Source: Nectonema munidae
Lineage: Eukaryota > Nematomorpha > Nectonematoida > Nectonematidae
NCBI GenBank assembly: GCA_030549495.1
Contig: JAUIRK010000129.1
Span: forward strand, 62,001-126,000
Reading direction: 5' to 3'
Length of the DNA: 64,000 bases
Shown in pieces: positions 1-10,950 of the stretch. Each line of letters starts with the position of its first letter. The first letter of the stretch is position 1. The notes below the pieces were generated by a model. The model had not been told where the DNA came from. It ran no database searches and saw only the letters and a list, made by a program, of their open reading frames with translations. The position numbers were made by a program, and so were the translations under genes.

Positions 1-66
1 GCTTTTTAATACAACTCTTCTGCTTTACACTAGATATCGTCTGATTATTCTGGTCGATAGTGTTAA
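1..66 (+). mobile_element. TTAA-type (piggyBac-like) MITE, cut by window edge
   Basis: The segment matches the 3' halves of the short elements at 5229-5344 and 18677-18815, sharing the run TCTGCTTTACA, then ATATCGTCTG and TTCTGGTCGATA. It ends in TTAA at 63-66, where the family's terminal GGG has decayed to GTG. The 5' half lies outside the window. The family has TTAA at both ends and inverted CCC/GGG termini, the hallmark of piggyBac insertions. Confidence 0.6.
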
Positions 67-141
67 AACTTGTCTGGGGGTGGAGGAGAAAGCAAATAAT
101 CTATGAAGTGGATAACGGGTTAAAAAGTTTGAGAACCCCTG
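67..141. mobile_element. hAT-type element end
   Basis: The segment ends in AAGTTTGAGAACCCCTG, the inverse of the CAGGGGTTCTCAAACTT terminus common to hAT elements. A relative of this terminus, CAGGGGTTCAAACTTTTTTG, occurs at 45506. The other end is not visible; it lies outside the window or was displaced by the adjacent TTAA MITE. Confidence 0.45.
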
Positions 142-1386
142 TTTTATATTTAGCTATTGTTGATTCATGAATACTATACATAAAAATGAAAGATGTCTAT
201 CTCGTATTGAGACTTTATTTGTAAACTTGTTGAAGAACAGGTTAAACCCATTTCTTAAAAATAAGAAAACGCTCTGATGATGAAATATTTGATGACGTAT
301 CTCTAAATTGCACAAGGAAAATTTGTCAAAGTAAACTGCAAAAATAAGAGGTGAAATTTGTAAAAAGTATGTTTGTGGAAAATGCGATAGGGAAATAATT
401 TGTATGTAAAAAATGCTAGAACAAAGGAATATGTCATTATACAAATTAGTTCATACCACTTGTGTGATAAATTTCTCCTTCAAAATTTTAACGCATTGTT
501 ACTTTATTCAAAAAAGTTTATTTGCACAAGTTTGTCGTCAAATTATATATTTTCATCGGTCTTTCTAGTGTCAAGTGGTGTCTTTACAGGTTTGACTATA
601 TATAAAAATATTTAATAATGTTAAAAAGAAAAATCGAAAATTTTAACCCTTACTTAATCGGGGGACCGTGTATCATAAAATCGTCCGTTTTAGGTTACAC
701 GAAAGCTATAAAGGTAAGCAAACGACAAGTTATCAAAAACATGGGATTTTCACATTCAGCCTCAGCAGCATTCTAAATTTTATATCAAAGCATTTAAGAA
801 AACAGCTATGCACGATCTAACAAAATAAAATATCTTTATAGCATTTAAAAATGGCCACTTTATCTCAATATGTTTATATAAAAATTTGAATTGAGTGGCA
901 GGTGATTGATTGGATTATTGTAGTTGAAGAACACTTCCAAGTTATGACCACAATCGCAACTCATGATTTATCGAGCAAAAACTCTTACGTTCAAATTAAA
1001 GGAGGCAGGCCAGCAAGCAAAACTCTCCGAATCAATTGTGGCAGTTCACGTCGACGACGAAAAAAGCTCGCAATGAGTGCGTGTCGTCGTTGCACCAACA
1101 AGACACACCAGCATGACAGAGCAATCAATAAAAATCAATCTTTGTAAAACTACTGCTGCTGCTGCTGCTTCTGCTGCTGTGTATCATCAACACACAAAGG
1201 CTGGTGCAGGTTTACGAGGAGCTGTGTGTAGCATGTTCTTTTAGGCTTATAAATTATTTATAATATGCACATGGAACATAAAAGAAGCATTATAGTCAGG
1301 GAGGAAGCTCCGATTGATGATGATATGATGCTATCGTGTACTGTCAGTGCAAAATGATTAGATTGGGCAAATTGGTATCCATCTGG
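142..1386. other. AT-rich stretch, no recognised gene
   Basis: No domain, splice-bounded exon or repeat relative is seen here, apart from the CTG microsatellite. One open stretch of 81 codons at 902-1147 on the plus strand has an Arg/Lys-rich centre (SRRRRKKLAM). It matches no family I know, and its neighbourhood gives no sign that it is coding. Confidence 0.5.
1151..1180 (+). repeat. CTG microsatellite
   Basis: About nine CTG-type units with one TTC interruption. On the minus strand it reads CAG, but no long open frame surrounds it that would make it a polyglutamine tract. Confidence 0.85.
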
Positions 1387-1596
1387 TTACGGCTCTGGAA
1401 CATTGGTAAAACGAAAATACAGGTGCTGCATTTTTAGCACTAGAAAAGCCATGGGGTCGCACAGAACACCTATCAAAAGCTCTTTTAGTTGGAGAGAAAT
1501 ATTTTCAAGGTGAATGTTTTCAGATATTTGTGTTAAATTGAATAAAATTTTGTGAATTTCTTCCTCACTTGTCCAAACGACTTTTATAGAACTCAT
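1387..1596 (-). CDS. possible exon with L27-like pattern, unproven
   Basis: This is a 69-codon reading frame on the minus strand. Its middle, from IHKILFNL through LKELLIGVL to MQHLYFRF, has the helix-like spacing of hydrophobic residues seen in L27 domains of Lin-7 and MAGUK scaffold proteins. The frame stops at a possible weak GT splice donor (GTAACC). No flanking exon was found and no catalytic or ligand residues can be checked. It may simply be a chance frame in AT-rich DNA. Confidence 0.17.
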   Translation of the reverse strand: MSSIKVVWTSEEEIHKILFNLTQISENIHLENISLQLKELLIGVLCDPMAFLVLKMQHLYFRFTNVPEP

Positions 1597-1850
1597 GACT
1601 TTAGAATTGTGTTGTTTATAAAATACATAAGATATTTAGTGATTATTTTTTTAAAGTATAATTAAGTTTTTTATATTTTTAATATTGCTTTCCCTGTGTT
1701 GAATTAGACAATCATTATACTAAAAAAAAGAGATAGAAAGATATTTAGAGGTGGATTTCCAAGACTTTTTTGAAATCATTATGTGAATAGAAAGTCGGGC
1801 TTCTTATAGTATGTAGTCAAAATGTCTGAAAACTATCATCCCTGCCGTGC

Positions 1851-1987
1851 TACGACATTTCATCACACGACATTTCATCACACGACACTTCATCACACGA
1901 CACTTTATCATAACGACACTTCATCACGCGACATTTCATCATACCGACACTTAATCACACGACACTTCATCACACGACACATCATCA
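1851..1987 (+). repeat. Left inverted end: nine 15-16 bp tandem units
   Basis: Nine consecutive units with consensus ACGACAYTTCATCAC; the variable base gives ACATTTC or ACACTTC forms. Units four and six carry an extra base (ATCAT). The array is the inverted counterpart of 4490-4627, and its fourth-to-fifth unit junction is identical to the corresponding junction there. Confidence 0.9.
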
Positions 1988-2667
1988 CAACCAAATATAA
2001 AATAATTATTCGCCTACATTTACCACAACATCGTTGGTCTTATGATCCCTGCCACAAAAAATTTAACCTCCCTGTCGTACTCTGATACAGGGTATTAAGA
2101 TATATTATTATAACTAACCCATTGAAGTTATGCTCATTTTATTAATATAAATACTGTAGACTAAAAATATAGGGTAAATATTTAACTCAAAAATCAAAAT
2201 TTAAATCTTCATTCAATAACATCTATTTTTATTTATAATTACTACGTTATGTCAAGTTAGGTTTGAAAAAGATCACTATAATACAAAGTATGCCTTACAA
2301 CTGTTCCTTAATTTGTGTATAATATCGTTCATATTTTGTCAAAAATATAATATTTACAAATTCTTCAAAGAAAAATATATATTTCAAAGAAAAATATTTC
2401 AATTAAATGGAGCTTGCTTGCTTTATTAAAACTATTTGTCGATGTCATATACGAGCATTAAATCGAGGGATTCCCAAAGAACAAATCCTTTCTATATAAT
2501 TTTACGGTAGTGTATGGGTTTGCGGTAAATTGAGGGACGGTAATGCGTCTGAAAACTATATATATATCGTTTGGAAAAAAATTAGAAAATGAAAGTACTA
2601 TAATTTGATTTATTTGTATAAGAAATAATTTAAAAACAATAAAAATTGCCATACTTATAAAAACAAA

Positions 2668-4078
2668 CTACTTACACGCAGAATACTGAATAGCTCTAAG
2701 GTATGTCATGATATCAGTCTGTGCGAACAGACTAGCTATGCTTTTAATCTTCTCCTTAATAGAAAGATATTTTTTATTAGTCGGTAGAGGTGCACCTGTT
2801 ATTCCTTGAGTTAAATTCAAACGTTGAAAAGCAATATCTTTGTAAATACCGTTTAGGAAATACCAAATTGTTGGGTGGCTGCTGCATTGGAATAAATATT
2901 GCAAAGAGTAATGCCATCCCTCTACAGCATTTGTAGTTCGAGCCACACCTTCCACACAATTTTCAAAATGATTCCACTTTGAAATAGGAAAAAAGTGATT
3001 CCTTGCTGCTCCATTTCTTCTGTATCCTCTTCTTATGTAGGTGTTTTCAAAGTATGTCAGAAGCTGAGTAACTTTATCATTTTCAGGCATATGTTCCTAA
3101 AGTGTCAAATGCATTTTCAACAAAGTTTGTCGGGACTAAAGAAAGTGCAGGTAAACAAAGAATCAGTGTGCTTAATTCATTATCACTTTCCATTTCGGAT
3201 TTCATTCCCAACTGAATGGCTTTTTTATAAACATTCTGCGAAAGATGGAAAAAACAACCTTTGATTTCTGTGTTCGGAAAAGCATACTGAAATTCAGTCA
3301 TTGCAGCTATTTCAAAATCTAGAAGAATTTGTTCAGGATTGGCACAAGGAACAATATTCTTCATTGCGTTAATCATTCTTCTATAAATATTTCTACTTTT
3401 GTTTTTCAGAAGAGCATACATTCCTGCTGGATTACGCCCTTCTCCAAAATGAAAATGAAGAGTATACAACTGATAAAATAAACATGGTACAACTTTAAAA
3501 GTACCATCAGCAATCCAGAGTCTGGCACGTGACAAACAAGACACAACTTCATTATGTCCAAATATAATAATTCTTTCGGTATCGTCAATGCCAGAATCAT
3601 ACAATAAATTGTCTCTAAACTTACCTGTTATTTCAAAATTTGTTGAAGTTGGCAAAAGTGGTAATGTGTTAAATCTTCCTTTAGATCGTTGTAATGTTCG
3701 AATTAGGCTTGGCTTCTTTGGTATTCGCATCATGGATGAGGTTGATATATCTTGACAATATTCACTAGAGACAATCATTGGAGCTGCTCCAACTTCTTTC
3801 ATTGCAATTTTCATTTTGTTCACTGCTAATTTTGCGCAGATTTTTTCTCTGTACAAATAATGGGAATGTTCAGATTTGGGTGAGGAAATTACACGTTCTC
3901 CCAACGTTGTAATAAACGCATTACATTTCTTTTTTTGGTATTCTGAGCATCGCCAACGGATAGAATTATCTTTGTTTTTTCGATGTTTATAATATTCGCA
4001 ATTATTGAATATTGCAGTTTTCTTTCCCTTGGAAGTTGTTCCAAACTTACAAAAATATTCAACATCATTTGTATCCAT
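2668..4078 (-). pseudogene. MULE transposase with FLYWCH zinc finger, one frameshift
   Basis: The first frame (4078 to 3083, 331 codons) begins with a FLYWCH zinc finger: Cys44, Cys52, His71 and His73 are in register after the aromatic pair EYYKHR and the RWRC motif. The MULE DDE domain follows, with IADGTF (Asp191), LLDFE (Asp254) and GCFFHLSQ (Cys275, His278). The second frame (3090 to 2668, 140 codons) carries the C-terminal family signature FPISKWNHFENC and RTTNAVEGWH; its Glu is a candidate third acid. The two overlap by a few bases and differ by one base of register, so a single frameshift separates them. Together they make about 470 residues, normal for the family. The protein would bind the terminal repeats and move the element; this copy is probably inactive. 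Confidence 0.85.
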
Positions 4079-4489
4079 TTTAAATGTTAATAAGGTAAAA
4101 ACTTTTATTTTGACATAAAAAAATAGAAGGGAGTAAAAGTTAAAAGTAAAAGAGTTGAAGGTATTCTCAAGAAGAAAAAACTAACAAGGAAGTATTAGTG
4201 AGTAGAATGGGAAAATATTCAAAAGATTATCTATACAACAACCTGTAAAAATGTATCATATATACTTCAAGTTGTACACTTTTCACTTCCTGTTTAGCTG
4301 TTAAAGTATCTCATATATAATTAGAAGATTATCAACAACATGCCCATGAAAAAGCTTATCATACCTAGGTAAAATTCTCCAGATAATATAATGCTCTAAT
4401 ACTTATATCTGGACTATTTATCTATGCTGATGTTTTAATGTTTTACAACATATAGGAAATTGAAATGATAAAAAGCTTCTCTGATTATG

Positions 4490-4627
4490 TGATGAAGTGT
4501 CGTGTGGTGAAGTGTCGCTATGATTAAATGTCGTGTGATGAAATGTCGTGTGATGAAGTGTCGTTATGATGAAATGTCGTGTGATGAAGTGTCGCGTGAT
4601 GAAGTGTCGTGTGATGAAATGTCATGA
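4490..4627 (-). repeat. Right inverted end: nine 15-16 bp tandem units
   Basis: Read on the minus strand, nine units of the ACGACAYTTCATCAC type run inward from the right end, with the extra-base units at positions four and seven. The order of ACATTTC and ACACTTC variants differs partly from the left array, so units have been changed or exchanged since the two ends were identical. Confidence 0.9.
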
Positions 4628-4735
4628 GACCATCCCTGCTACCAAAATCCCCCAAAGCAGAAATTCCCACAACCAAAATCCCCGAAAACTAAGATAACAG
4701 TGACAATTTTCGGGGATTGGGAGTAGGAACCCTTC

Positions 4736-5228
4736 TATATACCCTGAAATCAGGACTCGGAAGCCGGAGATTTAAAAGGATGGGAGTGGGAGTCGGTATC
4801 TAATAAAATAAAGAAGTCTGGGAGGATCCCAAATGGAATTTGGGTTAAAATATCCCAATTTCAAATGGTTTCAGACTTAATTAAGCGATTTTCAAAAATA
4901 GCAATGTCTCAATATTATTGTTCAGTGTTAAGCTGTTTTTAAATTATTTTAAAATACTCCTTAAAATTTAAATTAAACTATATTAATCATGAAACTATAG
5001 ACATCAAGTGTCTTTACTTTTAGATTCAAATAAGTTAAACCAGAAGATAACAACTTAAAGAATTGAAATAAAAATTGTATATCAACGAAAAAACAATCAA
5101 ATTCCTCGTATAAACCAAAATTCCTTCCTACACGAAGCTCTCTACATTTTACTCTAGTCATGCGTTAACAATTTTTGTGAGTTGATGTGACGACATTGGA
5201 TTAGTGTACAAAAATATTTTGCTTCATC
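4736..5228. other. AT-rich stretch with a GTCGG-type repeat scrap
   Basis: Positions about 4748-4800 contain GGACTCGGAAGCC and GGGAGTGGGAGTCGGTATC. These resemble the GGGTTGGGAGTCGGAGTCG end at 45082 and an inverted scrap near 17440-17515. Nothing else is recognised; the 62-codon minus frame at 4973-5161 has no domain. Confidence 0.4.
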
Positions 5229-5344
5229 TTAACAGGTTATCGACCACAGTCGACTTTCCATAAATATGAATCGTCTGCTTTTTAATACAAATCTTCTGCT
5301 TTACATTAGATATCGTCTGCTTATTCTGGCCGATAACGGATTAA
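5229..5344 (+). mobile_element. TTAA-type (piggyBac-like) MITE, 116 bp
   Basis: Bounded by TTAA at 5229-5232 and 5341-5344, with inverted ends CAGGTTATCGACCA and TGGCCGATAACGGA. The interior repeats the motif TCGTCTGCTTTTTA twice. It is the same subfamily as 1-66, 18677-18815 and, inverted, 59419-59528. It is too short to encode protein and would depend on a piggyBac transposase supplied in trans. Confidence 0.75.
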
Positions 5345-7259
5345 TAACATTGTTTAGCCTGTAGGTTTGGTGTTTAGCTCCGAGATGGGTAAATTATGGC
5401 CCACAAAAGTGTTTTATATGGCGCGATAAATAAATCCACCGATTAAAAACTAGATATATTCATATACTACACGATCATTGTTCACTTAGTATGTCAATTG
5501 TTGTAGAATAGTTACCTTTAAATTATATCTACTGGTTTAAGTGTATGATAAATTTTGATTTGGTAATTACTTTTAGAATAAGGTTTTAAAATATCCGTTT
5601 TTCAAGGTTACATTTTCTTACATATGTTTAAATAAATTAAAATTTTGATGATAGAATTTTTTTACATGCTTTCAAGTTTTTGAATCGATAAAGTTAATAT
5701 TAACAAAAAAGTCTTACATGTTTTAAATATTGCCAATTTCAATACACTATGCCGTCCCATAAAAGTATAAATTTTTACTACTAGGAGAAACATTTTTTGT
5801 ACCTAAAAAGCCATTGGGTTGTATACAACCCCTACACAAAAAATGAACATTTTATTTTTTATAATGGATGTCAAAGTGTATTCAAAAACGTATTTTTTAT
5901 TTTAGGCCCTCGGTTGAAGAAGCCTGTCTTGAAACCGTGTTAGACCATTGAGATAAAAAATTAAAACTAATTTAACTTTCACGTCTAGATTACACTATAA
6001 CCAGTTGACAACTACGGAGTACAAAAAACATACACGCTTTTAATGCAAAATGGTTTATCCAGAAGGTGCGCTTTGGCAAGTAAGAATAAAGTCTGATAAT
6101 GATAAAATGGTAATATACTAAAAATGTAATAATAACTGATTTCGTCAATTTTCAAAGAAGGGAAGAGATGATGAAGAGGAAAAGAAAAAAGTAAATGCTT
6201 CTGCATCGATGGTGATGAATATGTTGAACCACGAAGTATGCAAGAAAGAAGTATTAAGTAAAACTAGTGATGAATTATATAAGCACCTCAGGCACATAAT
6301 TATTGATTCACTATGGCAAAAATTATTATCATGCTATTATAAATGTATATAAGGCATGTCATACGTTCCAGTTTGACAGGGACAATTCCAATTTCACATT
6401 CTTGTCCCGCTGTCCCTTAAACGATTTGGAAAACTTCTATTTGAAAAATTAAATTTCTAAAACAATTAATTTTTAAAAAAATTTTCATTCTCAAATTATC
6501 ACATTTATGTTTTTTCTTCATAAAAAATTTTTCTGCTTTATTATTAAAACAATTTTTAATAGTAAGAAGTTGCAGTTATTTAATTCATCATCAGTCCATT
6601 GTTTAGAATAATATTTTTAGGAAAACATAATTTTAAATATTGTCTAAACGAAAGTTCTCCTTAAATTTTGAATTATAAGATTATAGTTTTTTTTAAAAAC
6701 TTGAAGACAAAAATGATTCCAATGTTCTACTGTGTTCTCAGCTTCTCATGGTGGTAATTGTAATATAAAAAGTGCTACAAACTCTGAAAACATGAAACTA
6801 GTTTAAATTCAGCAGCACAAAAATCAAGCTTAAAAAGTTCTTTTCATAATTCTAATTTGAACCTCGCGACCTTGTAATTGCCACCCAACAAGCTACAATT
6901 GGTTATCATGATATAGTTCCCAACATTAGCTCCATTAATTTTTGAAAGATTTCCTGAAAGCTAAATATATTTCAATTACAACGAATGCCTCAAACAGAAA
7001 AGATATTAAAATAGTTTCAATTAGTTCCTGGTGAAACTTTTGAAATAATAACAAATTTATTTATGGCTATTTTAAAAACGCATAATTCACACAAAAAAGA
7101 GTAGGTGATAACTTGCTATACAAATTTGGTGGTGTAAGATAAAAAGGTTAAAACTATGTTTTCATTCAGAAAATTAAAAAAAGAAATTATTAGCTTCGGT
7201 TGTGCAACTCATTTTATTCATAATAGATTTTATAGTCTGTAGTTGATACTCTTCCTGTT
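5345..7259. other. AT-rich stretch, nothing recognised
   Basis: About 1.9 kb without a recognisable exon, RNA gene or repeat relative within the window. Short frames, such as 64 codons on the minus strand at 6012-6206, look like chance. Confidence 0.5.
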
Positions 7260-8717
7260 GAGGTAGAAAGTTTAGTCGTAAAAATTTACAAGTATTTTCA
7301 CATATAGTGTAAGCGAATTAAAAGATTTAAAACAAAAAACGAAAAAGGGCCACCACCACTTTTTCAAACGTATTTCGGTATGATGTTGAAGAATATTTTG
7401 ATTTGCTCGATCAACTCCTCCCATTGCCTTATTATATTCGCTTATTGCATAAGGTTGAAAAAAGTTTACTATTTATTTTTTGCTGAAACACCACCTTTGG
7501 ATAGCTTTTTTTGGTTCAACGCCTAAAAATGTTGACAAAACATTAACAATGTTGCTGTCTTTCCAACTAATTATAATTAATTTTGAGCTTTCATCAAATC
7601 TATAGTCATAACTTCCTCTCTCTTTTTTCATCATTACTTTTGAATCTATAACAGGACATTTTTGAATTCTATCTTTTATGATCACCCCTGTAGCATCATG
7701 TCCCATTTTATGTAGCGAAGCAAAATAATTATCCATTATGAAATGATATTTTTTTTCTTCAGGTAGTTTTTTGATAAAGCTCATAACAACACTTTCCCCA
7801 ATTCCTAAACACTTGTCGTACTTCTTGCACTTTCCAGCGTAAGGTTTTACAGACAAAACATATCCATCAGATGTTGTCATCGTCCAAACTTTGTACCCAA
7901 ATTTTAAGGGCTTGCCCTTCATGTATTGTTTGCATGGATGTCTTCCGTAGTATTCTATCATAGATTCGTCAATGCTTATGCTCATTTTTTGGTAGATGCC
8001 TCATACAGTTTTCATTCACTATTTTATAAAGTCCTTCAATCTTGAATAATCGATTGCCTATATTAATTTGGGAATTATCAGATAAAAAGAAGAGATGTTA
8101 GAAAACGACTTCTACTAAAAGCTTTAGAAATTGCCAAGTTGTTACAGTCTTCTTTTCTCTCCCAATACATGCGAGTTCTACTAACCGAACTATACCCACT
8201 TATCATCAATACAGCCAAAAATCTTTTCATTTCTGCAAGATCAATTGAAAATTTTACTTCACCTTTTTCTCTCCTTGCATAGATATTTGTTTGTTCAATC
8301 AAAAATTCAAAAACTTTTTCGCTGAAAAAGAGTTCAAAGTATTTTGTTGGTGTAAGTTTTCATCATCAAGTTCTTTTGGAATTGTTGAGTCTTTTATAAA
8401 GCTTTTAAATTTTTTATCTTTCTTTTTCCATGATGTTTTCAGCTGTTTTTTTGAGCAAAATTTCAGATTCAAGATAAATCTCATCACCAATTAACTCTTC
8501 TATTTTTATATTATCTAGTTTCTCCACTGTTAGTAACTAATTCTACATTTGCTGAAGCAAAAAGTTGATTTGGAGCGAGGTTATCGACTGAAAACCCAGC
8601 ATCATTATCCCCACTATCTTCATCACTAACAATCTTGTTTTCAGGAGGAGTTATTATAAGTTTAGCAGATAAAAAATCTGTTCCATTCAATGGGGAAAAC
8701 GCGTCGTTAACATTCAT
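7260..8717 (-). pseudogene. piggyBac transposase (PGBD2/3-like), several frameshifts
   Basis: The gene reads from 8717 down to about 7260. The N-terminal part has the acidic SDEDSGDNDAG stretch followed by DNLAPNQL, as in PGBD3-like proteins. The next part (8302-8078) has LIEQTNIYARREKGEV and MISGYSSVSRTRMYW. The catalytic core (7985-7473) holds SIDESMIEYYGRHPCKQY with the first Asp and FIMDNYFASL with the second. Past a stop at 7470 the frame resumes with EYNKAMGGVDRANQN, giving the third Asp, and ends near KKWWWPFF. All three catalytic Asp residues are still readable. At least four register changes or stops break the gene, so it is inactive. I found no matching terminal repeats next to it. 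Confidence 0.85.
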
Positions 8718-9761
8718 TTTATAGAAAATTATAAGATGTATTAATTCTAAAAGTGTTAAAGCAGTTTATATAAAAAAAATCAAAACAGTATATTTAGGTT
8801 AGATCTTATTTAGGAATTGCCCATTAGAATATTTAAGTATTTAATTTTACACAAAAATGATCATATGCGTCTATAAATATGTAAAATAAGCAGCTTTTCA
8901 CTTATTTGATAGGATTACACAGTCAGCAAATTGCGTATTTAATTTAACAAACTTTAGAATTACTTATTTTAGTCATTTTTATCAAAATTAAAAAATATAT
9001 AACTTTCAATTTTACTTTAGAAATTTTTTTTAGCATAGTCAAATTTACAAAATAAGTAATAAGTTTGCTTATTTTACTAATTAGACTAGAAATATTTATA
9101 AAGTATGTAAAATTAGTAAGAATACTGTTTTTTAAAAAATTGACCAGATAATTGATCTATTTTATATCATGAGCATAAAAATGTAACATAAAAGTGAATG
9201 AATTGATATCGTTAGGTACGAATAACAATTTTGAAATAATGGATAAGTACAACTGCAATAAGTTACCACAAGCCGAATGATAAAAACCATAAATTAGTAT
9301 AAAATACTATCTTACTTATTTGAACTAAATTGTGAAGAATAATTATGTGTTAAATTTGAACTAAACTATGAAGAATGTTTTTGTTAAAAATTTATGGCAT
9401 AACAGAGGAAAAGAGATAACTTTTATTTGTATGACGTAATAGACAAAAGGTGATGAACTTATTGTATGACGTATTTGACAATAAGAGAGAACCATTTATT
9501 AGTAAACGTATGTACACAATACGTAGATAACAACCATGCATTAAATGCGTACGAAATCTCAAATTATAAACAAAATAAAAAAATTTCAAAGGATGTTGAA
9601 GAAAAACGAAAATGTTTACAATTTTATCAATGCTATAAATGAAGTGACATAATATGCTGCAGAACTATTTATCAAAATATAAAATATTTATCATCAAGGA
9701 AATTTAAGTTTGATATATGTATAAACGACATATTTTTTTTGCTTTTTTCACCTTTTTCAGG
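8718..9761. other. AT-rich stretch, nothing recognised
   Basis: Flank of the piggyBac fossil. It contains several AATAAGTA/TTACTTATT-like runs but no clear inverted terminus and no coding signal. Confidence 0.45.
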
Positions 9762-10150
9762 TGTACCCCTTTGTGACAATGTCGACTAAAAGTTACACTT
9801 ATTGCAACTGAAATTTTATCTCATAAAATAATTTAATACTAGTTAAAAATCATCTAACATAGTTTTTGAGAATTAAAAATTTATCTTTAAAAGTTTTTTT
9901 TGATAAAATTTTTCTTAGAGGGTCAATATCTTAGAATGAACTTTCATATATTTTTCATTTGATCTAAACTCTAACTTCACTTCATAATTATTAATTTATC
10001 AATTTAAATATATATTAAAAGGGCGTTTTTATAATAAAAAGATCTTGTTTCTTTAGTTAAAATAAAAAAAAAATTATAAAATTTGAAGAATCAAATTTTT
10101 AACAATTTAAAAAATGTAACTTATTAGTTACATTGTCATTAATGGGTTAA
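9762..10150. mobile_element. piggyBac-like MITE, 389 bp
   Basis: The right end reads CATTGTCATTAATGGG followed by TTAA at 10147-10150. The left end, ACCCCTTTGTGACAATGTC after a decayed TTAA (TGTA), is its inverted partner. Similarity runs inward for about 35 bp and includes the shared block AGTTACA. The interior is AT-rich and non-coding. This is a longer subfamily than the 110-140 bp TTAA elements elsewhere. Confidence 0.6.
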
Positions 10151-10950
10151 CACCCTTCTTAGCAAATTTTTTAAGAGTGAGAAAGCAAAGCTTTATAAAC
10201 TCCGCGTTACGATATAATACTGAACAATGCCCATAATTGTAGAAGTGCATTTAACAGTTGAATGAGACCTGACAGTCAGCATTGATAGTGAGGACACCTC
10301 ATCTGTGGCTATTCGCATTCGCCTAAAAATATCCACTCGTCCATGGTAAAAACATCCTAACTATGCACGAAACGTCCTGCATCCAAAGATTCCACTGTGT
10401 ATATAGAAAGCTTGTTTTCGGTTCAGGGAAAATTCGGCCTCTAATTCAATATTATTTAAAGGCCGAGTTGACCTGATCCAATATTTTCAATAAGGATACC
10501 AAATTATTTATTTAGAAGCGCTGAAATTTCAAAGGTTTTTTGTAAATATAATTTTAGATAATTAACACCATCTATGAAAAACCATACATTTATGATAATC
10601 AACAATTGGATCCTTAGAATGTTGAATTTAAAATTAATTTTTTTGAACAAATATACTCTTCCCAAATCAATATCCTAGGAAAAATTTTCAAAAGACAAGA
10701 AAAAAGACCTTTTTATCCACGAGACGAATGAGTACGTGGATAATGATATTTGAATAATTAAAATTTTTAGCCTATCAAACTACGACAAAATTAGAGCCTA
10801 TTGTCTTGAAAGTTTCTTGAATAAATTTTAACTATTTAAATGAACTGCTTAAAAATTTAGGACCTTATTTGCTAAAATTCAATCATTAGTAACTATTTCA
10901 ATCTATTATTTTTGATATATACAAACAACGTGAGCTACTGAACAGTATAT
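10151..10950. other. AT-rich stretch, nothing recognised
   Basis: No domain, repeat relative or splice-bounded exon is seen. Confidence 0.45.

Larger units (their letters stand above)
1846..4630 (-). mobile_element. Foldback-type MULE DNA transposon
   Basis: The element is 2785 bp and lies between 9-bp direct repeats CATCCCTGC at 1837-1845 and 4631-4639; nine bases is the usual MULE duplication length. Its long inverted ends are tandem arrays of a 15-16 bp unit, consensus ACGACAYTTCATCAC, nine units each. Between them is one transposase gene on the minus strand. The outermost bases pair imperfectly (GTGCTACGACA against GTCTCATGACA). The intact duplication and a mostly open transposase suggest recent insertion. 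Confidence 0.85.
1813..4735. mobile_element. TAGTCAAAATC-family short repeat, split by a MULE
   Basis: The left piece (1813-1845, beginning TAGTCAAAAT) and right piece (4631-4735, ending GGGGATTGGGAGTAG) align in order to the intact copy at 49493-49599. Shared landmarks are CAAAACTA, GCTACC, CCCCGAAAA and AACAGTGAC. A second, shorter copy lies at 10951-11027. The ends are inverted versions of TAGTCAAAATCCCC. This older element is the target into which the 2785-bp MULE inserted. Confidence 0.7.

Noticed and set aside
107-123. GATAACGGGTTAA resembling a TTAA MITE tip
   Set aside because: It continues directly into a hAT-type terminus (AAGTTTGAGAACCCCTG) and has no inverted partner, so it was assigned to the hAT end.
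902-1147. 81-codon frame with SRRRRKK stretch
   Set aside because: No homology recognised, no splice context, next to a microsatellite.
1851-1987. Possible CRISPR-like or satellite array
   Set aside because: Units are contiguous without spacers, and an inverted matching array bounds a transposase gene, so they are transposon ends.
2995-3264. 89-codon plus-strand frame
   Set aside because: Antisense shadow of the MULE transposase gene.
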